IMG/VR virus record: IMGVR_UViG_3300009160_000051 | Location: 1-57,925 of that record | Length of the DNA: 57,925 nucleotides | Direction: 5' to 3' (one strand) | Origin: a virus | Part shown: in pieces, positions 47,691-57,269 of the stretch | Layout of the letters: every line of letters begins with the position of its first letter | Numbering within the stretch: position 1 is the first letter of the stretch | Program-made: the position numbers and the translations under genes | Notes under the pieces: model-generated | The model's input: only the letters and a program-made list of their open reading frames with translations | Told to the model about the DNA's origin: nothing | The model's database searches: none

Positions 47691-50600
47691 CGTTGGATGA
47701 TAGCTTCGTACTTGTATACTTGTCCGTAGTCTTTAGTAGCATCCATTGATTTACCATCATGCTCTGCAGCATATAGTTCATTTATAGCTCTACGGGCAAC
47801 GGCAGGTAACTTGTTAAAGCGTAGTTGATTTACACGATCACGATCCGATACAGTCATCTTAGCCTGTGTAATCTCTCGTGAGATACCTAGTGTCTCTTGC
47901 ATGGTAGTGATAGCAGCTAGTCTCTTCTGATCCAGTGTATAACCTTTGTATCTATCACTGTTAATCAAGTCAGTCATGCGTTTCTCTACCAAAGGTACTG
48001 ACTCTTTAATAAAGGCACGATCATATACTTTATCACCTGTGCTACCAAAGATCGCATACGGATCTAAGTTAAGTTTGACAAACTCTTTTTCAACTAGGGG
48101 TTTAGATGGGACAAGTCTCATACCAGTTAGTGTGTTAAAGAATTCACCAGCACGAACAGGTGCCTTGTTAGAGAAGTAAGGTTGGAACTCAGGCAACTCT
48201 TCTTTGAGTTCAGGTAACTTAGCCATCACCCTTTGAACAGCAGCTTGCTGGAATTTATCATCTGATGTAATCACATTAGGATCTCTAGCAATCTGTCCCT
48301 CAGCATCAAACAAATCTAGATACTCAAACACAGGCTTGCCGGGTGTAGTAAACCTACCCATGAAATCACCAAGCAATCTACCTAATGCAACAGATACTTT
48401 GTCTGCATCCTTACCCTCAGAACCCGCAATGTATTGTGGTAACTGGTCTAGCAAATAAGACTGAGTACCAGCAGGCATCTTCATACCTGCAATAGTAGAA
48501 GCTAGTTCTGATAGCTTAGCATCTTCAGGTCTACCTGTCTTTTGCTTAGCAATAAAATCCCCTACAGCTAAGTATGGACCTAGTGGGAATAGTGCTCTTG
48601 TGTCTGTCGTACTTCCATCAGCATTCTTAATGTTGTACCATTCTTCATCTTGATGATCCATACGATACTTGTATGCAGCATAGATAGCAGCAGTACCTAC
48701 AACACCTTTACTGGTCTTCTCTAAGCCTTGGTTTAACAGGGCATACCCACCCTCTTCACCTTTAGCTAACTTAGCTGCACCACTTGCCATATCCACAGCA
48801 CCTGATGCAGTACCCAGTGGGCTATGCCTATACTGGAATGCAATGGCATTAGACATGAATCTAGGGAAGGTTACGATTAAAGAACCACCGGGAAGCTTCT
48901 CAAAGAAACTAACAAAGTCATGTGCCAAGTTCTCTGAGACTGCTTCTAAGCTCTTGTCACCTGCTTTCTGTTGCTTAGGCATGTAGGAGAAGGTAGCCTT
49001 TAAAGTCTCGTCTGTGGCGTTTTTAAGTATGTCTACGGGGATGTCTTTGTTATTGGCTAACAGATCCATCATGTCTATACCCACACGGTTAAGCTGTCTC
49101 TGTACGCTTGATGCAAAGATAGCCCGTCTAAAGAAAGCATCCTGTGCTACGTTAAGTGTATTCACAGTACGTGCTACCTTACTGAGATCACTTGTTGTGC
49201 TCTCTTGAAGTGCACTGAATAGCTGGTTCTGTAAACGTGGGTTATTCTTAAGGATAGCATCTACAGTTTCTGCAGTTAAACCTGCATTAGACATATATCC
49301 AATAGTAGCAAAGGAGTCCTTGACTGTGTCTACTAAACCCTTGGAGATATCACCTTTTTGATATGTTCCTGTAGCCATACCTGTGATAGCTTTACCTGTG
49401 GTATAGATAGCACCATCGATTAAATTAGCTGCAGCATCCATTGTCATAGCACCACTAGTGCCTAACACGTTACGTATAGTAGTGCCAAGACCTGATACTA
49501 CAATAGCCTTAGACTCTCGCTCTAAACGATTGATAGCACGTAAGGCATTACCCATAATAGACGGGGCTTCAATGTCCTTACCATACAATTCATTGACTAG
49601 CTTCTCTGCTTCAGGATCTAGCTGTGCTACCTTCTTGAGAGTACGAGCAAGTGCAGAGTATCCCTGCATCACATTAGCTGCATCAGCTACAGTAGTACGA
49701 GTAGCCTTAGCAAAATCTTCTGGAGTTAAGTTAGCCTTCTTAAGTGCAGCATCGATGACATCATTGTCAATGTTATCCATTGAACTAAATACATTCTTAA
49801 CTGCATCACTTACCTTCTGCCCATTGACAGGTCTAAACTCAGGAGCTAGCATCATGACATACTTAGCTACATCAATAGCCTTACGATTAATGTCAGTACG
49901 GATTTGTGATTGAGTTAAGTCTGTAGGTGCAGATAAGTCATCGAGTATCTTACGACCTTCAAAAATATCAAACTCATTTAATAAATCTTCTTGTGATTTA
50001 TCAAAGGATTCATTTAACTTCTTAGTTGCAGGATCTACAATACCAGTTTTAGATTTCTTACCTGCAAGAATATCTTCTAGTTCTTTTTTAGTAGTAGTAA
50101 TCTTACCCTTAATTGCAGTAGCAGCTTCAGCACCACCACCGAATGCACTCAGTGCAGAGGCAATACCTAACTGTAGGTAGTCTAACTCATCCTTTTGAAC
50201 ACCAGTCTTACGCTTCACATCCTGATCAATTACATTCTGACCAGCACCGATAACTGTTTCAGCACCTGCTGCGGCACCAATGGTCTTTAGTTTAGAGCTA
50301 AGCACATTCTTGATTGCTTGTCTTGCTACTGCATACCTAGCACTAGCACCAATACCAGCACTAAGAATATTAGTAGGTTCACTGACTGCAGATAAAACAC
50401 TTTCTGCAAAAGGTCTAACACCCGGCTGTCCACCTGACTCATAGAAAGATGGAACAGCATCATACAAATTGTGAGCACGAGCAGCTTTAATTACATCCTC
50501 TGGCTTAGCATTGTTTAACCAGTTTAATTCAGGAACAGCATTCAGGGAAGTGTTCCACTCTACCTGTCTCATGGATGTCATGAAACGCTTAGCATAGTCC

Positions 50601-50950
50601 TCGTCAGATTCTTTAGGAAGTTGCTTACCTTCTTCACCGAAACGAGCTTCGGCATAATCACGAATGACTTTGAGATTCTCAGGTTGCTTATACAGGTCTT
50701 CAAACTTAATCTTAGATTCCTTACCTGCAGCACGTTCTTCTGGGGTACCCTTGATGCGTTGAATTTCTACATCAGACTGATACTTGTATTCTGCTGGTGG
50801 TTTAGCTACAGGTAAATCAAACTCAGAAGTAGGAATAGCTTCCCTAGTATTGTCTGTCTGTAAAGGAATAGCAGGTGCATTCTCAAATTCCTTTGGGGCA
50901 CCTTCTATCTGTACTTGTCCTGCTATAGGTAAATCGAATTCACTAGCCAT
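47681..50950 (-). CDS. Large internal virion / ejection protein (1089 aa)
   Basis: A very long, mostly helical protein with Ala-rich hydrophobic stretches (GASARYAVARQAIKNVLSSK, GLASALSAFGGGAEAATAIKGK) and a C-terminal SDRDRVNQLRFNK region. Residues ~2-10 (ASEFDLPIAG) are repeated at ~43-48 (SEFDLPV). Its length and position fit the largest ejection proteins of T7-like phages, which form a channel across the cell envelope. I see no lytic transglycosylase motif (no clear ES-type catalytic pair). Convergent overlap with the last rightward gene. Confidence 0.7.
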   Translation of the reverse strand: MASEFDLPIAGQVQIEGAPKEFENAPAIPLQTDNTREAIPTSEFDLPVAKPPAEYKYQSDVEIQRIKGTPEERAAGKESKIKFEDLYKQPENLKVIRDYAEARFGEEGKQLPKESDEDYAKRFMTSMRQVEWNTSLNAVPELNWLNNAKPEDVIKAARAHNLYDAVPSFYESGGQPGVRPFAESVLSAVSEPTNILSAGIGASARYAVARQAIKNVLSSKLKTIGAAAGAETVIGAGQNVIDQDVKRKTGVQKDELDYLQLGIASALSAFGGGAEAATAIKGKITTTKKELEDILAGKKSKTGIVDPATKKLNESFDKSQEDLLNEFDIFEGRKILDDLSAPTDLTQSQIRTDINRKAIDVAKYVMMLAPEFRPVNGQKVSDAVKNVFSSMDNIDNDVIDAALKKANLTPEDFAKATRTTVADAANVMQGYSALARTLKKVAQLDPEAEKLVNELYGKDIEAPSIMGNALRAINRLERESKAIVVSGLGTTIRNVLGTSGAMTMDAAANLIDGAIYTTGKAITGMATGTYQKGDISKGLVDTVKDSFATIGYMSNAGLTAETVDAILKNNPRLQNQLFSALQESTTSDLSKVARTVNTLNVAQDAFFRRAIFASSVQRQLNRVGIDMMDLLANNKDIPVDILKNATDETLKATFSYMPKQQKAGDKSLEAVSENLAHDFVSFFEKLPGGSLIVTFPRFMSNAIAFQYRHSPLGTASGAVDMASGAAKLAKGEEGGYALLNQGLEKTSKGVVGTAAIYAAYKYRMDHQDEEWYNIKNADGSTTDTRALFPLGPYLAVGDFIAKQKTGRPEDAKLSELASTIAGMKMPAGTQSYLLDQLPQYIAGSEGKDADKVSVALGRLLGDFMGRFTTPGKPVFEYLDLFDAEGQIARDPNVITSDDKFQQAAVQRVMAKLPELKEELPEFQPYFSNKAPVRAGEFFNTLTGMRLVPSKPLVEKEFVKLNLDPYAIFGSTGDKVYDRAFIKESVPLVEKRMTDLINSDRYKGYTLDQKRLAAITTMQETLGISREITQAKMTVSDRDRVNQLRFNKLPAVARRAINELYAAEHDGKSMDATKDYGQVYKYEAIIQRYR

Positions 50951-50968
50951 CTGACTTCCTTGTTGTTA

Positions 50969-52234
50969 TTATTGCCAGCTTGTACCATTCCAAGATTTGA
51001 TACTGCCATCAGCAGATTTATACTTTTGTCCCGGTACCAGCTTAGTGCCATCAATCTTGCCGTCTGCTGTTTTAGGAATAGCAATAGCTTCTTTAGATAC
51101 AGCTGCAGGTTTAGGTGGAGTAGCAGGTGTTTCTTCTTTCTTAATGGTAGGTTCTGTAGCTCCAGACTTCCAAGACTTTACCTTACCATCTTCAATGTTG
51201 GCATATGGTAATAGAGCATCCATTGAATTACGACCACCTATGATCTTGTTATCTTTGTCTAAGATACCTAAAGCAATAGCTTGTGCTTGGATTAGTTTAT
51301 TCTTATGCTCTTGATATCCTTTAACTGCTTCAGCATCACCAGAGATAACGATAGGTTCATTAGTCTGTGGGTCAATTCGTATAACACCCTTAACAACAAA
51401 TGGCTCTAAGCCAACACGTAGTGATGTATTAAACACAGAGTTAATCTGTGCTGCAGTACGAGGCTTACCATCATCCCCTTTTTCTTTATCAAACATGTTT
51501 TCAATGACAGCATTAGCACGTAGCTTAGCTAAAAGATTCTTGCTAGCAGTAGAGTTAATGTCTTCACCATTTGCAATACGATCACGTAACTGTGCTTGAA
51601 CATTTGCAAGGGTATCTGGGTTTTTAAACTGAGACAGATCAGCAGTACCTTCAATCTTAGCACCAGAATACTCTGGCATGTTACCTCTTAGTGCAGCCTT
51701 AGCACGTAACTCTTTTAGGTCTGCCCCAGTAGCTGTTGTAAACTCTTCTTGAGCTTGAGCATATGCAGGTGATTCAAATCCAAATGCACCTCTGACTACC
51801 TTCTGTGGTGCTTCTGCATCTGGCACAGCAACAGATGTAGCTTCTGTTATGTACTTATCAATAGCTTCTCTCTTTAATTCAGGAGTATCTTTAGCTAATC
51901 TAAATACTGTAGAGAAGTCAACTAGTTCTAAGTCTTTCTTTTCTTTTAAACTAGATACAACTTCTTTTGCTATTGCTGGTTTCTGTAGTAGTCCTACAAT
52001 CTGAGTAGGAGTAAAGCTACCACCTTTACTGTTAGTAAAGCCTGACAGCACTTCAGCAGTAGCCTTTAACTCATCTCGCTTAGTCCTAAGCTTTTCATCT
52101 TGCTCTCCTGCTGTCTTTTGTAATGTATCAAAGTCACGCAAAGCAGATTGACGAATCTCTTTATTTCGTTTATCAATGGCAGTAGCTGCACCCTCAGATG
52201 CTCCAGCTATTAATGCTCCAAAATCAAATCCCAT
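50969..52234 (-). CDS. Virion/ejection-type protein (421 aa)
   Basis: Begins MGFDFGALIAGASEGAATAI (hydrophobic Ala/Gly start) then a long coiled coil (KTAGEQDEKLRTKRDELKAT). Ends PGQKYKSADGSIKSWNGTSW, a small beta segment repeated inside (KSWKSGATEPT, KSADGSIKSWNG). Helical with alanine-rich parts, like the middle-sized ejection proteins. Family not recognised. Confidence 0.65.
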   Translation of the reverse strand: MGFDFGALIAGASEGAATAIDKRNKEIRQSALRDFDTLQKTAGEQDEKLRTKRDELKATAEVLSGFTNSKGGSFTPTQIVGLLQKPAIAKEVVSSLKEKKDLELVDFSTVFRLAKDTPELKREAIDKYITEATSVAVPDAEAPQKVVRGAFGFESPAYAQAQEEFTTATGADLKELRAKAALRGNMPEYSGAKIEGTADLSQFKNPDTLANVQAQLRDRIANGEDINSTASKNLLAKLRANAVIENMFDKEKGDDGKPRTAAQINSVFNTSLRVGLEPFVVKGVIRIDPQTNEPIVISGDAEAVKGYQEHKNKLIQAQAIALGILDKDNKIIGGRNSMDALLPYANIEDGKVKSWKSGATEPTIKKEETPATPPKPAAVSKEAIAIPKTADGKIDGTKLVPGQKYKSADGSIKSWNGTSWQ

Positions 52235-52235
52235 A

Positions 52236-52739
52236 TTATTCCACCATATCTTTCATCGGTTTAGCCATTAGACCTGTTGGTTTTTTAGGTTGTTCTTGAA
52301 CTGGCATTTCTGCCTTACTATTTTTACTTGCTAACATTTCTTGAACAGCTAGTTTAGCTTGACGTTGGGGGACAATATTCTCTTTGAGAATGTCTGTAAT
52401 GTTTTCTACATACGGAGTATTGTGCTCATCAGCTACAGCCATAATCAATTCTTCAATCACTGGCAGTACAAGAATACCTACGTCAATAGTATGTATGCCT
52501 TGCATAACACTAGTCTTCTGTAAGATACTAGCAATGTTACGAACAGGTAATCCAGACTCAACTAGATTTAATACTTCTTCATGATTCTCAGAAGTACCTA
52601 AAATTCTTTTAGTGTAGAACTCCATAGCATCTTCTATGGTAGTTAAGCTTGGAGGATTTTCCCAAGGTCTATTACCCGGCTCTGTCGTTAAAGACATACC
52701 GGGTATTGGTGCATTTACATACGAAGCATCTGCTGGCAT
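52236..52739 (-). CDS. Virion-module protein (167 aa)
   Basis: NRPWENPPSLTTIEDAMEFY and RNIASILQKTSVMQGIHTID, then VLPVIEELIMAVAD. A conserved layout in aquatic podovirus genomes next to ejection-type proteins. The C-terminus carries GLMAKPMKDM. Unknown activity. Confidence 0.7.
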   Translation of the reverse strand: MPADASYVNAPIPGMSLTTEPGNRPWENPPSLTTIEDAMEFYTKRILGTSENHEEVLNLVESGLPVRNIASILQKTSVMQGIHTIDVGILVLPVIEELIMAVADEHNTPYVENITDILKENIVPQRQAKLAVQEMLASKNSKAEMPVQEQPKKPTGLMAKPMKDMVE

Positions 52740-52957
52740 TATTCTTTACCTCTTTGCTTTTTAGTTTCCATTCTTCTCTGTCTTAGTGCATACACAAACT
52801 CACCCACATTCTCGATAGCATCTCTTTGCTTACCTGTTTCTTTTTCTATCATTCCCTTGGGTGCTAATAGTCCTTTAGCCATATCAGCTTTGTCAGAAGT
52901 ATTGGACTTCTTACTCACGTACTCTTCAATTTTCTTTTTGTATATATCAAGGCTCAT
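52739..52957 (-). CDS. Small charged virion-module protein (72 aa)
   Basis: MSLDIYKKKIEEYVSKKSNT, then KADMAKGLLAPKGMIEKETG and VYALRQRRMETKKQ. Helical and basic. One-base overlap with the next gene. The MAKGLLAPKGM part recalls the GG motif but lacks paired glycines. Confidence 0.65.
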   Translation of the reverse strand: MSLDIYKKKIEEYVSKKSNTSDKADMAKGLLAPKGMIEKETGKQRDAIENVGEFVYALRQRRMETKKQRGKE

Positions 52958-53001
52958 TTTAAATACCTTTTAAATTTAAACTGTTCTGTCGTATTCGTCT
53001 G

Positions 53002-55131
53002 TTATCTGTCATATTCGTCTGTTATTTGATCAGAGGGCAAAGCACCAGAAGGGGTAAAGGTATCTCTCTCAAACAGACCACCAGCCCAGTTAATAATTCC
53101 CTTACCTGCGTTACCAGCAACACTGAAGATGTCACCTAAGAACTTACCACCTGTAGTGCCACTTAAAATGGTAGCAGCTGAAGTGCCAATGGTCTTAGTA
53201 ATCTCAGCATCCTTAGCCATAGTAGCTGCTAGGATTTGAGCATTAGCTGAGATCTCAGAAGTTGCAATCTTATTAACACGATCAGCAGCGGACTCAGCAG
53301 ACTTCCATGAGTATTCAATCTCATCACGGAACTGTTGCCACATGTTATTGTATTCTACCATAGTTACTTCCATTGCCTTGGTAGCATTGAACTCATTAGC
53401 TCTGTTAATAGCTGCAGTGTTAGCAGTAGAAATCTCTCTACGCCACTGAGCATTAGACTGATCAATCACTAAACGATTCTGTGCATTAAAGCTATCACGT
53501 TGATTCTGTACCTCAGCATTGAACTGCGAGACTGCATTTGTCTGCTGTGTATTAAACTGTGACATAGCATTTGTCTGTGTGGAGTTAAACTGTCCCACTT
53601 GTGTAGTCAAGTTAGCAAAGAACTGATCTGTCTGGTTCTGACTGCTAGCATTAAACTGACGAGAAGCATTCTCTGCAGCTGCATCTGTTAGGATAGACTG
53701 TACATTAGACTGTGCCTTGAACATCTCTGTCTGTTGCTCGTTAGCTAAGTTAGTCATGTCCATCTGTAGGAAAGACTGAGCATTAACTACAGCAGACTGT
53801 TGTCTATTGTTTAAGTTAGCAGTCTCTAAGTTAGCTATCTGTGCAGCATTAGCCATAACTAAAGCTTGATTGTTACTTAGATTAGCTAGGTCCATAGACT
53901 GAGCAAGTCTTGCATTCTCTAAAGCAATCTGCTGCTGGGCAGTAAAGTTTACATTAGCAATGTCAGCTACACGAGCAGCATTAGTTACACGAGTCTGAAA
54001 CTCTTGATCAAAGGATTGACCTAAGAATGCAGCACGTTGCTGTGCACTTAATACAGCTACTTGCTGTCTGTTAGATAGATTCTGTAATCCCATCTGCTGG
54101 TATGCTTGAGCATCTGCAGAAGCGATAGGTGTAGCAGCTTCGAGTGTAGCTTGAATGATAGCTTGACCTGCTAGGCTAGAAGCACCTAAACCTCTAGCTG
54201 CCATCTGTGCAGTAGCATTACGTAATGAAGCAGCAGCCCAAGCTGGAGGATTACCTGTTTCAAAGTTAGTCATCAGATTATCAAGCTGACCTTGAACTGT
54301 CATCTCTTTTGTAACTACTCCCTGTGCAGCTTCATTCTTAGCAAGGTTAGCTTCTACAGTAGCCATGTCTACAGCAGGACCAGTAACTAATTCACCAGTC
54401 TGTAGAGTACGACTTGGTGCATTCTGTACTTGTCCTGTGATACCTTGTGCAGCTTGTAGCTGACCTACCTGAGTTGCAGCAGGAGTAACTTGAGCAGCTT
54501 GAACCTGAGCCTGATCTGATACAGTACCCTGTGCAGCTTGAGTAGCAGCAGTTACAGCTTGCACTGTAGGTGCAGTAGATACAGATTGCATTGTAGCTGC
54601 AGGAGTTACAGTGGGTGCAGTAACTGTGGAGACTGTAGGTGCAGTAGCAGCAGTGACTGTGTTTGCCTGTGTAGGGGCTAACTGTGTATCAAGTGTCTGC
54701 CCAGCTTGAACTGCTTGTAATGCAGGTGCTACTTGAGCAACTTGGGGTTGAATAGGAATACCAGTAGTTGCATTGATAGTAGTCTTACCTGCAGGCGTAT
54801 TTGTTGTAGGTGTATTTGTCGGAGCAAAATTATCAACAGGACTAGGCATAGCACCTACAACAGAATCCGCAGGCATCCATTCACCTCTAGTTTCACTCCA
54901 AACAGTTCCCGGAGGAGGTCCATTACCCGGCTCAAATTTACTTACTGCCCCACCATCAGCCATCTTTACCATGCCACCACGAGCCATGAACTTCTCTACG
55001 ATAGTGCCATACTTCTGTGCATCAGAAGGAGTAGATTTAAGATACTCATCAAACATATTCATAGGACCTTCGTAACCCATCCTACGGGCTACTACTTCCT
55101 TTTGTTTTGATGTAAATGATTTATCTGCCAT
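53002..55131 (-). CDS. Gln/Ala-rich virion protein with long helical repeats (709 aa)
   Basis: N-terminal ~70 residues contain VARRMGYEGPMNMFDEYLKS, KFMARGGMVKMADGGAVSKF with two GG motifs. Residues ~100-260 are a Pro/Thr/Val/Ala/Gln low-complexity region. Residues ~300-600 are a regular series of heptad-like helices with NLSNRQQVAVLSAQQR, NLSNNQALVMANAAQ, NLNNRQQSAVVNAQSF, NLANEQQTEMFKAQSN, a ~33-residue repeat. The protein could be a tail needle, internal or fibre-network protein. Family not known to me. Confidence 0.65.
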   Translation of the reverse strand: MADKSFTSKQKEVVARRMGYEGPMNMFDEYLKSTPSDAQKYGTIVEKFMARGGMVKMADGGAVSKFEPGNGPPPGTVWSETRGEWMPADSVVGAMPSPVDNFAPTNTPTTNTPAGKTTINATTGIPIQPQVAQVAPALQAVQAGQTLDTQLAPTQANTVTAATAPTVSTVTAPTVTPAATMQSVSTAPTVQAVTAATQAAQGTVSDQAQVQAAQVTPAATQVGQLQAAQGITGQVQNAPSRTLQTGELVTGPAVDMATVEANLAKNEAAQGVVTKEMTVQGQLDNLMTNFETGNPPAWAAASLRNATAQMAARGLGASSLAGQAIIQATLEAATPIASADAQAYQQMGLQNLSNRQQVAVLSAQQRAAFLGQSFDQEFQTRVTNAARVADIANVNFTAQQQIALENARLAQSMDLANLSNNQALVMANAAQIANLETANLNNRQQSAVVNAQSFLQMDMTNLANEQQTEMFKAQSNVQSILTDAAAENASRQFNASSQNQTDQFFANLTTQVGQFNSTQTNAMSQFNTQQTNAVSQFNAEVQNQRDSFNAQNRLVIDQSNAQWRREISTANTAAINRANEFNATKAMEVTMVEYNNMWQQFRDEIEYSWKSAESAADRVNKIATSEISANAQILAATMAKDAEITKTIGTSAATILSGTTGGKFLGDIFSVAGNAGKGIINWAGGLFERDTFTPSGALPSDQITDEYDR

Positions 55132-55143
55132 AATGTGAAAACC

Positions 55144-55578
55144 CTAAGAGAATATTCTAGTACCAGCTTTGTCTATAATTAATGCTTGTTTACGTGGTTT
55201 AGTTTCAATAGTGTTAGGAACGCTTATATGAGTCCATGACGAAAATTCTTCTATGACTTGATCATACCCTATGTCAGATGCAATGATAGCCTCTACGACC
55301 TGTTTAGGGGTCATGCCGGGGACACGGATATCTGCAGCACAGCCTATACGATGTTGGCTGGAGTCTTTCGATCCAACAGAATCATTCACAGGCTTAGACC
55401 TAAAGCCGGAGTTTAACATAATAGGTTTATTAAGTAAAGATCTTACCTGTTCTAATAGGGCAGCTAGCCTAGTTAAGTTAGCTATCTCACTAGCGTTAGG
55501 AGTGTTATCTAAGTTCTTACGCTCAGCTACTTCAGAGCGAGTTAGTTCTTCAAGACTAAAGTGTTCACTTAGTTGCAT
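55144..55578 (-). CDS. Endolysin, peptidase M15 family (144 aa)
   Basis: Cuts peptide bonds in the cell wall. Zinc-site motif SQHRIGCAAD (His76, Asp83) and WTHISV (His117), the layout of M15A peptidases (PF08291). It has no signal peptide, so it needs the holin next door. Length about 144 is typical. Confidence 0.88.
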   Translation of the reverse strand: MQLSEHFSLEELTRSEVAERKNLDNTPNASEIANLTRLAALLEQVRSLLNKPIMLNSGFRSKPVNDSVGSKDSSQHRIGCAADIRVPGMTPKQVVEAIIASDIGYDQVIEEFSSWTHISVPNTIETKPRKQALIIDKAGTRIFS

Positions 55579-55978
55579 CTTTATCCTTAGATCTCATGTC
55601 CATTATCTTCTCCAGAGTACGACCCCCGAAATAGAATGACATAATTAACATACCCCATTGACCTAGTAACTGTACATATTCTCCTGTAACTTCAATCTTT
55701 GCAGCAGACAAACCAGCAAAGATAAAGTACCCAGCAAGAATAGCAATCAAAGTCATAGGTCTAATGTTCTTAGATAGCCATGAGTCACTAGCCATGTCAG
55801 CTTGGAGTCTAGCTGTGAGTTCATGCTGCTCTGCCATATCTGCATTGATCTGGGCTAACTCACCATTCTGTTGCATCTCTAAGAGTTTTAGTTTAGCCTG
55901 CTCTGCCTGTGCTGGATCAGGGAATACTTTGTCTAAAATCTTACCACCAATATCTAGTAACGCACCTAATGGAAACAT
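55565..55978 (-). CDS. Holin, GTA/3TM type (137 aa)
   Basis: N-terminal LGALLDIGGKILDKVFPDP, AEQAKLKLLEMQQNGELAQ and ASDSWLSKNIRPMTLIAIL are characteristic of the 3TM holin family (PF11351). Two clear membrane segments (LIAILAGYFIFAGLS, GQWGMLIMSFYFGG) and a charged tail. Forms membrane holes at lysis. 14-base overlap with the endolysin gene. Confidence 0.85.
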   Translation of the reverse strand: MFPLGALLDIGGKILDKVFPDPAQAEQAKLKLLEMQQNGELAQINADMAEQHELTARLQADMASDSWLSKNIRPMTLIAILAGYFIFAGLSAAKIEVTGEYVQLLGQWGMLIMSFYFGGRTLEKIMDMRSKDKDATK

Positions 55979-55987
55979 TATCTTCTC

Positions 55988-56440
55988 CTAAATTTTATAA
56001 CCCCAAGTGAGGTACCATGCAATAACTGCAGCAGCTGCAAAGCAATAGAACTGAACTCTACGAACTGCTTTGAGATCATGCTGATACTCTTCGTTGTTCT
56101 TTCTTTCAAGATTTTCTATATCTAATTTAATTTTGAGTACCGCTTCCCATTCTTTAGCACCATGTTTTTTAACAAAGTCTATCTTTAATCTTGCCTCTTC
56201 ATCAGAGATTTGTTTCTTATGCTTCCACTGATTTAGTGCTTTGAGCAATGCTTGCTCTTTCTTAAACTCTGCTTCTCTTCTTGCTCTATTTCTTTCTTGT
56301 GCTTGCTTCTGGGCTACATCGATAACATCATGCTGTATGTTCTCTATACTTTTAGATAAGCCCTTAGTTGCTTCTCTAGTAGAATCTAAAGATCCACTAA
56401 GAGCCTTTACTCCTTCGGATAAACCATATGGATCTGGCAT
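55988..56440 (-). CDS. Coiled-coil, tail-anchored membrane protein in the lysis group (150 aa)
   Basis: Long charged coiled coil (about 25-120) and a C-terminal membrane helix (VQFYCFAAAAVIAWYLTWG). Layout resembles small spanin-like or holin-partner proteins. Next to the holin and upstream small membrane genes. Unknown family. Confidence 0.7.
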   Translation of the reverse strand: MPDPYGLSEGVKALSGSLDSTREATKGLSKSIENIQHDVIDVAQKQAQERNRARREAEFKKEQALLKALNQWKHKKQISDEEARLKIDFVKKHGAKEWEAVLKIKLDIENLERKNNEEYQHDLKAVRRVQFYCFAAAAVIAWYLTWGYKI

Positions 56441-56446
56441 TATTCA

Positions 56447-56617
56447 TCAGTGTATTTTAAGTACGATGGTAAGTAGGGTCACAATGATAAAGCCTGCGGA
56501 GCCAACGAGGATCTGTTCAAGACGCTTTAGTCTGGCACAGATGGACTCGTAGCGTACCTCACAGATTTGCTCGTGGGCAGATAACGCTGCCTCGTTTTTG
56601 TCAATTAATTCGCTCAT
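56447..56617 (-). CDS. Small membrane protein (56 aa), possible second holin
   Basis: Read from the sequence: MSELIDKNEAALSAHEQICE, ARLKRLEQILVGSAGFIIV and a C-terminal single membrane helix. N-terminal coiled part, one membrane span. This ARLxRLExxLxGS...G pattern is common in short proteins beside fibre and holin genes. Its start overlaps the previous stop (ATGA). Confidence 0.75.
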   Translation of the reverse strand: MSELIDKNEAALSAHEQICEVRYESICARLKRLEQILVGSAGFIIVTLLTIVLKIH

Positions 56618-56766
56618 TGTGTGTCTTTTATAGCTTCCGCTTCTGCAGCAGCTTTATTATATTCAACAACATTTTCATCTTTGTCGTATGCAATATCACC
56701 TCGAATAGTAGCTACTGTTGGGTTTAATTTGCGGATTGCTTCATCTAATTTCCATAATTCAATCAT
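56614..56766 (-). CDS. Small fibre-associated protein (50 aa)
   Basis: Read from the sequence: MIELWKLDEAIRKLNPTVAT, then GDIAYDKDENVVEYN and KAAAEAEAIK. Follows the short fibre at 56763-57269 with ATGA overlap. The LxxxxxAIRxLxPxVxT segment is seen in other fibre-associated proteins. Pairs with that fibre as other small genes do with theirs. Confidence 0.7.
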   Translation of the reverse strand: MIELWKLDEAIRKLNPTVATIRGDIAYDKDENVVEYNKAAAEAEAIKDTQ

Positions 56767-57269
56767 GGTGCTATCTCCATTACAGTAATAGAACTTGCCG
56801 TACTGTCTTGGTTTATTCCAACAGTTCCAACAGTATTAGTTTTAAAGTAAATTTCGTAAGTAATAGCACTTGTTCCGCCTGAAGCATTTGTAATCTCTAT
56901 TGGAATTCCAACTCTAAATGGGTTGGAAAAACTAGCGTTTGAATACATTGTGCTATATCCATTTGCACCAGCTAGATTTGAACCATTTTTGTAAATAGTA
57001 AAATATCCACCGCCATTTGAAGCACTTTGACTAGCTGATATAGAGCAAGTTATAAGCATTGTGCTAGATGCAGATTTTGGGGTAATAGTTACCGCATAAC
57101 CTGTAGCAGTAAAACTGCTATTTGTAGTTGAAGCATAAGTGTAGTTTAAGTATTGAGCAACTTGAATGATGCTACCTGAAACTGCTTGTGCCGCAGGTAA
57201 AGTTCCAGTAGTTACGCTAGAAGCAGATACCGAACCAATCATTCCCGACTGTACTTGTGTTAACGCCAT
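56763..57269 (-). CDS. Short tail fibre with shared C-terminal domain (168 aa)
   Basis: Begins MALTQVQSGMIGSVSASSVT, then SIIQVAQYLNY, AVTITPKSASSTMLITCSI and a final SSITVMEIAP. The C-terminal domain matches those at 274-1266 and 1608-2150. Like the 180-residue fibre, it has no shaft. Probably a tip protein of host-range importance. Confidence 0.75.
   Translation of the reverse strand: MALTQVQSGMIGSVSASSVTTGTLPAAQAVSGSIIQVAQYLNYTYASTTNSSFTATGYAVTITPKSASSTMLITCSISASQSASNGGGYFTIYKNGSNLAGANGYSTMYSNASFSNPFRVGIPIEITNASGGTSAITYEIYFKTNTVGTVGINQDSTASSITVMEIAP

Noticed and set aside
47681-50950. Lytic transglycosylase domain in the large ejection protein
   Set aside because: No convincing catalytic Glu-Ser and Gly-Leu-Met motif could be found.
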